A stretch of DNA of 64,000 nt from Hydractinia symbiolongicarpus (lineage: Eukaryota; Cnidaria; Hydrozoa; Anthoathecata; Hydractiniidae): positions 15,998,001 to 16,062,000 of the forward strand of contig NC_079878.1 of the NCBI RefSeq assembly GCF_029227915.1, given 5' to 3'. The notes below the pieces were generated by a model, which worked only from the letters and a program-made list of their open reading frames with translations, did no database searches and was not told the origin of the DNA. Positions 43,303 through 53,200 of the stretch are shown piece by piece. Position 1 is the first letter of the stretch; each line of letters starts with the position of its first letter. A program made the translations under genes and the position numbers.

Positions 43303-43745
43303 ACTGCGCAATAGTTGAAGTTCTACTGCGCAGTAGCACATATTCTACTGCGCAGTAGAACTTTTGACTACTGCGCAGTAGAACAATGACTACTGCGCAG
43401 TAGAACTATGACTAATGCTAGAACTTTGACTACTGCGCAGTAGAACTTTGACTACTGCGCAGTAGAAATTTGTCTACTGCGCAGTAGTCAAAGTTCTACT
43501 GCGCTGTAGCACATGTTCTATTGCGCAGTAGATGTATTTCTACTGCGCAGTGAAATTACCACTACTGCGCAGTAGAACATTTTCTACTGCGCAGTGCACT
43601 AAGTATTCTATTGTTCCTTCATGCTTACTGCGCACTAAACAAAGTTTTAATGCGCAGTAGAACGTTGACTACTGCGCAGTGAAAACTCGTCTACTGTGCA
43701 GTAGTCACAGTTTTACTGCGCAGTAGAAATGTGACTACTGCGCAG
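43303..43745. promoter_or_regulatory. Right cluster of CTACTGCGCAGTAG palindromes
   Basis: About twenty perfect or slightly altered copies at roughly 20-24 bp spacing over 440 bp, just inside the right terminal repeat and upstream of the integrase start. They may bind the transposase and also act as its promoter region. Confidence 0.85.
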
Positions 43746-43904
43746 TAGAAATCTAATTCTACTGGTCAACAATAAATGGCAGATATGGGCTTCCGTAAGT
43801 TAGGTAGTTGCCGAGGGAAGAGTGGGAGAGTTGCTAAATTTCACTGTAACGAGGTTAAAAGTCATAGTTGCTCTGTTCCGTCGGGGATAATACAACACTA
43901 AATC

Positions 43905-44700
43905 ATTCTCAATTCTCAAGAAATCAATATAGAAAGTGTTGCGGAGAGGTTGCCAAGGCAAATGCATTAAGCACGGCCAAGGAAAGGGCCAGGCAAGGAA
44001 ACAGGAAGAGGAATCAACACGGCAGGGGTGGGCAATGTAGGGGTAGGCAAGGCAAGGGTAGGCAAGGCATGGTAGGCCAGGCAGGGGTAGGCAAGGCATG
44101 GGAGGCTTAGGCAAGGCATGGTAGGCAGGCACCAGAAAAGGCATAGGAAGAGTAGGCCAAGGAACGGTCAGCGCCGGCAAGGCCGGGGAACGGTAAGGCA
44201 GGGGCAGGTACCTTAATAGAAAATCTCCCCCCTACAACTCAAAGATTGTGTATACTCAATATGTCTAAGCTATGTATCATATTAGGGCAGGAGTATAGAA
44301 CATATTGAGGTGCCAATATTTCAATTTCAATGGCTCATAAAAAAGGTCTCAAATTTATATCAGGTCAATATACAGTGAATCATGTTAGCAGAATTATATG
44401 CCAATACAAATATTTAAACAGTCGGTCATAACGCTGAAAAAACCATCATTTTTTGATAAATCTGAGATTAAAAATTAACTTGGTTCCAATGACAACAACA
44501 ATAAAAAGTCAAGAATTAGAAATAATAAGAGAAGTCCAGGAGAAAGGCAAAATGTTTTTAGTAAAGAACGCTTTTTTTGGTTTCTTGTGCCTAGCAGGTT
44601 TATCAGCACAAATCTTTTTACCATAAAGTGATAGCTCTATTAAAAAAACAAAGTATTTTTGGGCTCTATAAATGAAAGTGATGAATGTGCGCAATTACGC
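43905..44700 (-). repeat. Duplicated repeat block, copy 1, with G-rich minisatellite
   Basis: Shares most of its sequence with 47,285-47,985, starting ATCAATATAGAAAGTGTTGC. The minisatellite (43,960-44,215) is built on AGGCAAGGCAGGGGTAGGCA. The Pro/Leu-rich open frame on the other strand is an artefact of it. This block continues into the SINE-like core. Confidence 0.8.
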
Positions 44701-44995
44701 CCTCTACAACTCAAAGATTAGCTATTATACTCAATAGGTAATATCATATACTTATGAATACCTGCTTGTTGTAGATGCAAGATAATTATATTTTTCCTAG
44801 CCCTGTCCAGGATTTGAACCTGGATCTCTCATTTGCATGAGTGTCATAGCTATTAGACCAACAGGGCATGAATATACATATATGAAACACTTTACATCTG
44901 CATCTTTTATATGCTGACATAGCCTTTTTACTAACTAGACAGCGGGACCTGGGGTTGTAATGTCTGGTTTAGTCACAAGTAACTGTAACATCCGG
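44700..44995 (-). mobile_element. SINE-like repeat with tRNA-like core, copy 2
   Basis: The core at about 44,801-44,868 is the reverse complement of the copy at 3.9 kb: GCCCTGTTGGTCTAATAGC, ATGCAAAT in the anticodon position, GGTTCAAATCCTGG and ACAGGGC. Here the 7-bp acceptor stem is perfect. It ends next to a Penelope-like fragment. Confidence 0.75.
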
Positions 44996-45292
44996 CGCTT
45001 CATTTCAAAAAACTTAAAGTCTACGTTTAAGGAAAGATATCGAAATCACAAACGAGATATAAAATCATCGGGGTATAGAAAAGGTACCGCATTGTCAAGC
45101 TACGTTTGGAACTTGAAAGATCAAAACAAAGAGCCAATTATCAGTTGGAAAATTATCAAAACCACGAACGCTAAAGCCAGATTGAATTATTGCAAATTAT
45201 GTCTAACAGAGAAAATTGTGATTTTGAACTCCCTTGACGACCCGAAATTACTTAACTCAAAAAACGAATTTATCAGTAAATGTCGTCATTAA
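44996..45292 (+). pseudogene. Penelope-like GIY-YIG C-terminal fragment
   Basis: Encodes STFKERYRNHKRDIKSSG, then GTALSSYVWNLKDQN, ISWKIIKTTN, CKLCLTEKIVIL and LLNSKNEFISKCRH before TAA. This is the conserved end of GIY-YIG domains in Penelope-like elements (F-K-x-R-Y-x-N-H-K, L-S-x-Y-x-W, C-x-L-C-x-x-E-K, L-L-N-x-x-x-E-x-x-x-x-C-R-H). The frame is intact here, but the reverse transcriptase and the front of the domain are missing. Upstream sequence belongs to the SINE-like repeat, so this is a 5'-truncated copy or was cut by that repeat. Confidence 0.8.
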
Positions 45293-46115
45293 AACAAATA
45301 CTTGTTAAAGAACGTTAAGAGAATCGGTGTGGGTTAAATATAAGAGTTCAAGATTTTAAGATATGTTTATGATTAAAAAATGGTTAAAAAAGTTTATTTC
45401 CAGATGTGCGTACAATATAGCTAGCTAGCTAGCTACAATCGTCCACGAAAATATGGTTCTCCATTTCCCCTGAATGTTAAGAACTGCCCTTTTGTGGCTA
45501 TGCAACGTAAACAATTACACGTGACGTTCCTGTATATACACATTGATCACGAGTGCGAACAGAACGTACTATCTGCAATATATCCAGCTTGCTATGTTCT
45601 TTTGCTGACTTTGCTAAACCTTTTGGTTCTTGGTTTATGGTATAAAATTGCCAGAGACAACAAATTGTGCGGACGATTGTAGCTAGAACAAGCTATTGGT
45701 GGGACATTCCTACAGAGTAGAATTATCTCACTCACTGTGTAGTATATATGTATAATAGCTAGCTAGCTATAGCTAGAAAATCTGCCTGAAAGAATATTTC
45801 TATTAGCAAGCTATTTTGCTGATTTTATGCCAGATAAAATAGCTAATTTTATGCTAGATATATTGGTAGTTTTACCCTAACTAAGTAGTTAATTTTATGC
45901 TAGCCTTGCAGCTAGTTTTGTGCAAACCATAAGGTACTGTTTGCTCTTTTTTATGCTAGCTAGCTAAATGCTATCTAAGTTCTATTATTATTGTATCTAA
46001 ATCTGCAGTTTTAAGCTAGCTAGCTTTAGGTGTGAGTGAGAATAAGTAAGGGTTCATTACTTGTAAAAAAGTAGTGATATACTAGGTAGATTAACATACC
46101 CTTTCTTTCTTCGTT
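45293..46115. other. TAGCTAGC-rich noncoding stretch
   Basis: Several runs of the self-complementary TAGC tetramer (45,417-45,435; 45,761-45,775; 45,955-45,967; 46,014-46,026) in AT-rich DNA. No gene seen. Confidence 0.6.
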
Positions 46116-46712
46116 TTCCTGAACATAACAAGTCACAACAATGTTCGGGACATCACCACAAATACGCTTTCACAAGTTTGTGAAGATGTCGAATCGGAAC
46201 CAATGTTGATGCCTCTCACTGGTGAAAAGTTTGACAAACGATCAGTGAAAACGTCGCAGGAAGCTCGTTTAGACCTAAGAGCTCGAGGATTTTGGGAAAA
46301 AGGACAAAATGCATTTTATGATATAAGGGTCTTTGTTCCAAACGCATCGCGTTTTTTTAACCAAAACCTAAAGCAATGTTATGTTAGGAACGAGGCTGAG
46401 AAGAAGAATCAATACAACGAAAGAGTATTGGAAGTTGAGAACGGATGCTTCACACCGTTGGTATTCTCGATTTATGGCGGAATGGGTCGAGAGTGCCAAA
46501 CATTCTACCATCGATAGGCTGAAGACATTGCAGCGAAAAAAAAGCAAAACCTGGGCAATGTAATATCGGGGATCCGGACGAAACTGAGTTTTTCACTGCT
46601 GAGATTGTTCCTGTTATGTATTAGAGGCTCCCGTACGGCAAATGTCAGATCAGAGTGCAGTAGATTGGTTGCTGAAGACATTGATGTCGATCATCAACTA
46701 GCTAAAATTTAG
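46116..46712 (+). pseudogene. Mobile-element ORF C-terminus with one nonsense codon
   Basis: A single frame runs from about 46,116 (HNNVRDITTN) through EPMLMPLTGEKF, ARLDLRARGFWEKGQNAFYD, IRVFVPNAS and RVLEVENGCFTPLVFSIYGG to LRLFLLCIRGSRTANVRSE. It ends with TAG at 46,710 and is interrupted only by TAG at 46,515. I know this block as the end of multicopy retroelement-like proteins in cnidarian genomes. The D-x-R-x-x-G-F-W...A-F-x-D-x-R-V pattern could be a nuclease fold, but that is a guess. The start is not visible, so it is a fragment. Confidence 0.55.
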
Positions 46713-47284
46713 ATTTTTTCCTTGTAATGTAATCTTTTCTATGTTCTGTTATCCTTCCACGTATAATGTCTCCAGTCGAATTTATATGAATTTAATGTAA
46801 TTTTTTTCAATGTATTTTTTTTTTATATCGGTATATCTTCGTTGGACACCGGTAAAATATATGTATTTAAATGTAAAAAAAACAAACATAACAAGCCCTT
46901 CCGTCAGTTGCGATATGACTTATATTGAGTTTGAGGCGCTATGTGTCAGAGAAAAGGTCATGTGATATTAGTAAAAGTGATTTATGTATCACATGGCTAA
47001 AAAGTGTAGGCAGATTTAACCTAAACTGGAAACGGCACCATTTACGCTTGGTACCTTATTTAAAAAACAATAAAAACTCCATCGCCGTGCTGAAAACATG
47101 TTGTCTCGCTTACTAAAAACTATACTAGAGAATGACCATATTAAATTGCTGAATTGCACTGGTTTTCGGCCAAAATTGTAAATTTTAGATGTATAAGGAC
47201 AAAATTGTAAAGAAATGCTATATACTCTCCACCGTCCTTCCTTTTCTCTTATATTTGGCTTATTTAAAGAGGAAATTGGCTCCG
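46713..47284. other. Intergenic, nothing recognised
   Basis: AT-rich spacer between the mobile-element ORF and the second duplicated block. Confidence 0.45.
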
Positions 47285-47985
47285 CTACTCTCCGCAATCA
47301 ATATAGAAAGTGTTGCGGAGAGGTTGCCAAGGCAAAGGCATTAAGCACGGCAAGGAAAGGGCAAAGGCAGGCAAGGAAATAGGAAGAGGAATCAGGAAGG
47401 CAGGGGTAGGCAAGGCATGGGAGCCACAGGCAAGGACATAGTAGGCAGGCACCAGAAAAGACATAGAAAGGGTAGGCAAAGAAAGGCACGGTCAGTGCTG
47501 GCAAGGTGATGGAACGGCAAGGCAGGGGTGCATGACTTTAATAGAAAATCTCCACCTTACAACTCAAAGATTGCGTATACTCAATATGTCTAAGTTAAGT
47601 ATCATATTAGTCCAGGAGTATAGAAAAGATTGAGGTGCAAATATTTCAAATTCAATATCTCAAAAAAAAGTCTCAAATTTATCTCAGGTCAATATACAGT
47701 GAATCATAGCAGAATTATGTGCCATTACAAGTATTTAAACAGTTGGTCATAACGACATATCATTTTTTGATAAATCTGAGATTAACTTGGTTCCAATGAC
47801 AACAACATTAAAAAGTCAAGATATAGAAATAATAAGAGAAGTCTTCGAGAAATGCAAAAAAAACTATTAAAAAACGTCTTTTTAGTTTCTTGTGACTACC
47901 AGGTATATCAACACAAAACTTTAAAGTAGATCTATTACAAAAAACAAAGCACTTTTGGACTCAATAAATGAAAGTGATAAATGTA
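47285..47985 (-). repeat. Duplicated repeat block, copy 2, with G-rich minisatellite
   Basis: Second copy of 43,905-44,700 in the same orientation, with a shorter minisatellite (47,325-47,525). Both copies are followed by the tRNA-like SINE core, so block and core form one element. Confidence 0.8.
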
Positions 47986-48445
47986 TGCAACTCCCCCCTC
48001 TACGACTAAAAGAGTACCTATTATATGAAAACCTGGTTGTTGTAGGTGCAAGATAATTATGTTTTTCCTAGCCCTGTCCAGGATTTGAACCTGGATCTCT
48101 CATTTGCATGAGTGTCATAGCCATTAGACCAGCAGGGCATAAACATAAATAAATATACAAAACTTTACAGGTGAATATTATATACACTGAATTTACGCTG
48201 GTTAAGCCACAAGTAACTGTGTTACCTGGCGTTAAACGCTTGATGGAACAATTAATACAAATTTTAAACTGTACCACACATTCAGGTGGCTCGCTTTAGT
48301 ACAGGTGTGCAGTATATCATAAATCGAGTGAAACACACAACATTTAAGGTGTGTCGGGTGTATAATAATATTTTTCAGATTCACAAAATATATATTTCCT
48401 TCAACTTTAGCTTGAATAAAAACACAATTTAAATATCGCACCATT
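47986..48445 (-). mobile_element. SINE-like repeat with tRNA-like core, copy 3
   Basis: The core at about 48,070-48,140 matches copies 1 and 2. The far flank (to 48,445) matches the upstream flank of copy 1 at 3.6-3.9 kb, including the stretch read as NVWY-x-L-x-FVLI in both translations. Confidence 0.75.
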
Positions 48446-48818
48446 CCCAGTAAAACTTAAAATATATATGTACTTTAATCTGTGGTGCGCCATTAGTATA
48501 GGTAAACAAACCCTTTCAAAAAAACTTTAGCACAACTTCTATTAAATAGAAACACAGGTAATAGCTTGTCGTTAACACTAGGCTGAGTGATTAGTACAAA
48601 TATACTGTGGCGCACATCCAAAAAACTTTGGTTCAAATAAAGAGACAGTAAACACCCTGTTGTTATCCTACACAGCTAAAACAATCATTCAGCAATTTTA
48701 TTTTGCGGAAAAGTTTTTGTAACATTTAAAAATAAAACACTGTTCAAAACCTGTTTTTACGCTCCTAAAGAATCCTGCAATATTTTATGGGAAATATTTC
48801 TGTGCTAGATCAAAAATT

Positions 48819-50253
48819 ATCCATCCATCCATCCATCCATCCATCCATCCATCCATCCATCCATCCATCCATCCATCCATCCATCCATCCATCCATCCAT
48901 CCATCCATCCATCCATCCATCCATCCATCCATCCATCCATCCATCCATCCATCCATCCATCCATCCATCCATCCATCCATCCATCCATCCATCCATCCAT
49001 CCATCCATCCATCCATCCATCCATCCATCCATCCATCCATCCATCCATCCATCCATCCATCCATCCATCCATCCATCCATCCATCCATCCATCCATCCAT
49101 CCATCCATCCATCCATCCATCCATCCATCCATCCATCCATCCATCCATCCATCCATCCATCCATCCATCCATCCATCCATCCATCCATCCATCCATCCAT
49201 CCATCCATCCATCCATCCATCCATCCATCCATCCATCCATCCATCCATCCATCCATCCATCCATCCATCCATCCATCCATCCATCCATCCATCCATCCAT
49301 CCATCCATCCATCCATCCATCCATCCATCCATCCATCCATCCATCCATCCATCCATCCATCCATCCATCCATCCATCCATCCATCCATCCATCCATCCAT
49401 CCATCCATCCATCCATCCATCCATCCATCCATCCATCCATCCATCCATCCATCCATCCATCCATCCATCCATCCATCCATCCATCCATCCATCCATCCAT
49501 CCATCCATCCATCCATCCATCCATCCATCCATCCATCCATCCATCCATCCATCCATCCATCCATCCATCCATCCATCCATCCATCCATCCATCCATCCAT
49601 CCATCCATCCATCCATCCATCCATCCATCCATCCATCCATCCATCCATCCATCCATCCATCCATCCATCCATCCATCCATCCATCCATCCATCCATCCAT
49701 CCATCCATCCATCCATCCATCCATCCATCCATCCATCCATCCATCCATCCATCCATCCATCCATCCATCCATCCATCCATCCATCCATCCATCCATCCAT
49801 CCATCCATCCATCCATCCATCCATCCATCCATCCATCCATCCATCCATCCATCCATCCATCCATCCATCCATCCATCCATCCATCCATCCATCCATCCAT
49901 CCATCCATCCATCCATCCATCCATCCATCCATCCATCCATCCATCCATCCATCCATCCATCCATCCATCCATCCATCCATCCATCCATCCATCCATCCAT
50001 CCATCCATCCATCCATCCATCCATCCATCCATCCATCCATCCATCCATCCATCCATCCATCCATCCATCCATCCATCCATCCATCCATCCATCCATCCAT
50101 CCATCCATCCATCCATCCATCCATCCATCCATCCATCCATCCATCCATCCATCCATCCATCCATCCATCCATCCATCCATCCATCCATCCATCCATCCAT
50201 CCATCCATCCATCCATCCATCCATCCATCCATCCATCCATCCATCCATCCATC
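48819..50253. repeat. (ATCC)n microsatellite, about 358 units
   Basis: About 1435 bp of uninterrupted ATCC. Three frames per strand are open (SIHP and WMDG repeats). These are artefacts, not genes. Confidence 0.98.
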
Positions 50254-53200
50254 TTCTTAGGCCGCAAAAAACGTTTTCCAATCTTTGAAACCCTGTGCAC
50301 GTTCTTGAGGGTGTTCCATGGCTATGGCGGAATGGTAAACGACTTGAGATGTCGTAGGCAATGGAAAGTGGAAAGACTTGAACCTTTACCGTCTGTCTAG
50401 CGTCGTAGTAGCACGTATTTTACGTGTAAGGACCTTATTAAGCTGCGCAATGCCGTATTACAATCTTTAGAAGCCTGTACACGTAGTTGACGCTGTTCTA
50501 TTGCTATGGTGACAAGGAAAACGACTTGAGGGATTGCAATCTATTAAGAGTGAAAGGACTAAACCTACTGCCACCTAAGCTCGTGGAAGCACGTGATTTA
50601 CGTGTAAGTCCTTTATTAGGCTGCAAAAGGCCGTATTCCAACCTTTAGAAAACTGTGCACGTACTTGACGGTGTTCTATTGCCATGGCGGAAAGAAAAAC
50701 GTCTTGAGGTGTTGTAATCTATTGAAAGTGAACGGACTAGACCGATCCCTGCCTGTCTAGGCTTGTAGCAGCACGTAGTTTACGTGTAAGCCCCTTATTA
50801 GGCTGCACAATGTCGTATTACAATCTTTAGAAGGCTGTGCACGTAGTTGACGCTGTTCTATTGCTATGGTGGAGAGGAAAACGACTTGAGGCGTCGTAGT
50901 CCAATAAGAGTGGAAAGAGTAGACCGATCCCAGCCAGTCTAGGCTCGTGGCAGCACATGATTTACGTGTAAGGCCCTTATTAAGCTGCACAATGTCGTAA
51001 TACAATCATTGGAAGCCAGTGCACGCACTTGACTGTTTTCTATTGCCATGGCGGAAAAGAAAACGTTGAGGTGTGGTTCCTCATTGAGAGTGGAAAGACT
51101 AGACCGATGCCCAGCTCTCTTGGCTCATAGAAACACGTTATTAAGTGTAACGCCCTTATTAAGCCGCAAAAGGCCGTACTACAACATTTAGAAGACTGTG
51201 CACGCACTTGATGGTGTTTAAAGGCTATTACAGAATGGAAAACGTTTTGAGGCGACGTAGTCCATTGAGAGTGGAAGGACTAAATTGACCATCACCTGCG
51301 TAGGCTCGTGGAAGCACGTGATTTACGTGTAAGGTCTTTATTAGGCTGCAAAAGCCGTATCACAACCTTTTGAAGAATGTGCACGTACTTGACAGTGTTC
51401 TATGGCTATTGCGGAAAGGAAAAAGACTTGAGTCATCGTACGCCATTGAGAGTGGAATGGCTAGACCGATCCCAGCCTGTCTAAGCTCGTAGAAGCACGT
51501 TGTTTACGTGTAAAGCCCTTGTTAGGCTGCACAATGTCATATTACAATCTTTAGAAGCCTGTGCACGTAGTTGACGGTGTTCTATTGCTATGGCGGAAAG
51601 GAAAACGACTTAAGGCGTTGTAATCTATTGAGAGTGAAAGGACTAGAGCCATCGTCAACTGTCTAGAATCGTGGAAGCACGTTATTTACGTGTAAAGCCC
51701 TTGTTTGGCCGCAAAAAGCTTTGTTAGAACCTTTAGAAGACAGTGCACGGACTTGAGGTTGTACCATGGCTATTGCGGAGTGGAAAACGTCTTCAGGCGA
51801 CGTAGTCCATTGAGAGTGGAAAGACTAGACCGATCACTACCTGTCTAGTTTCATGGAAACACGTGATTTACGTGTAGGGCCCTTCTCAGGCTGCAAAAGA
51901 CCGTACTACAATTTTTAGACGCCTGTGGACGCAGTTGACAGTGTTCTAAGGCCATGGTGGAAAGGATAATGACTTGAGATGTCGTAGTCCATTGAGAGTG
52001 GAAAGTCTAGAGGGATGCCCACCTGTGTTGGCTCGTAGAAGCACGTTATTAAGTGTAAGGCCCTCATTAAGACGCAAAAGGCCGTACCACAACCTTTAGA
52101 TGACTGTGCACGTACTTGTCGGTGTTCTATTGCCATGGCGGGAAAAAATGTCTCGAGCCGTTGCAATCTATTAAAAGTGAAAGGACTAGAGCGATCTTCA
52201 ACTGTCTAGACTCGTGGAAGCACGTGATTTACGTGTAAGGCCCTCATTAGGCCGCAAAAGGCCGTATTCCAATGTTTGGAAAACTGTGCACGTACTTGAC
52301 TGTATTCTATTGCCATCGCGGAAAAAAAAACGACTCTAGGCGTGGTAATTTATTAAGAGTTAAAGGACTAGACCTATCGTCAACTATCTAGGCTCGTGGA
52401 AGCACGTGATTTAAGTATAAGGCCCTTATTAGGCTACAAAAAACGTATAACAACCTTGAGCAGAATGTGCCCGTACTTGACGGTGTTCTATGGCCATTGC
52501 GTATTCGAAAACGGTTTGAGGTGTCGGTGTCGATTGAGAGTGGAAGGACTAGACCGTTCTCAATCAGTCTAGGCTCCTGGAAGGACGTGAATTACATGTA
52601 AGGCCTTTGTTATGCTGCAAAAGGCCGTTTTACAAACCTTGAGAACAATGTGCCCATACTTGACGGTGTTCTATGGCCATTGCGGGCTCGAAAATGGTTT
52701 GACGCGCCGTAGTCCATTGAGAGTGGAAGTACTAGACCGTTCTTAATCGGTCTAGGCTCTTGAAGGCATATGATTTACGTGCAAGGCCCTTATTAGGCTG
52801 CAAAAGGCCGTATTCCAACCTTTAGAAAACTGTGCACGTACTTGACGGTGTTCTATTGCCATGGCGGAAAGAAAAACGTCTTGAGGTATTGTAATCTATT
52901 GAAAGTGAACGGACTAGACCGATCCCTGCCTGTCTAGGCTTGTAGCAGCACGTAGTTTACGTGTAAGCCCCTTATTAGGCTGCACAATGTCGTATTACAA
53001 TCTTTAGAAGGCTGTGCACGTAGTTGACGCTGTTCTATTGCTATGGTGGAGAGGAAAACGACTTGAGGCGTCGTAGTCCAATAAGAGTGGAAAGAGTAGA
53101 CCGATCCCAGCCTGTCTAGGCTCGTGGAAGCACGTGATTCACGTGTAAGACCCTTATTAGGCTGCAAAAGCCGTATTACGATCTTTAGATAACTGTGCAC

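Larger units (their letters stand above)
36288..43797. mobile_element. 7.5-kb DNA transposon with SAM-domain gene and DDE integrase
   Basis: Flanked by the direct repeat AGTTAG (36,282-36,287 and 43,798-43,803), a 6-bp target site duplication. The ends form inverted repeats of about 35 bp: TACGGTGGCCCATGCTTGCC on the left, TACGGAAGCCCATATCTGCC on the right, continuing TATTGTYGASCAG. Just inside each end lie clusters of the 14-bp palindrome CTACTGCGCAGTAG. A plus-strand gene for a SAM-domain protein and a minus-strand gene for an integrase-type DDE transposase converge on 41.6-41.9 kb. Two unrelated nonautonomous elements have inserted in the SAM gene. Retroviral-type integrases, including that of Polinton/Maverick elements, make 4-6 bp duplications, so the 6-bp duplication fits the transposase type. 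I cannot assign it to a named superfamily. Confidence 0.85.

Noticed and set aside
43303-43745. CRISPR-like array of short palindromes
   Set aside because: Repeats are 14 bp with 6-10 bp low-complexity gaps and sit at a transposon end with a matching cluster at the other end.
43800-44180. 126-codon Pro/Leu-rich minus-strand frame
   Set aside because: Product of the G-rich minisatellite. The second copy (47.3-47.5 kb) does not keep the frame.
48785-50400. Long open frames (about 500 codons) on both strands
   Set aside because: Pure ATCC repeat translated as SIHP or WMDG. Open in all frames because the repeat contains no stop.
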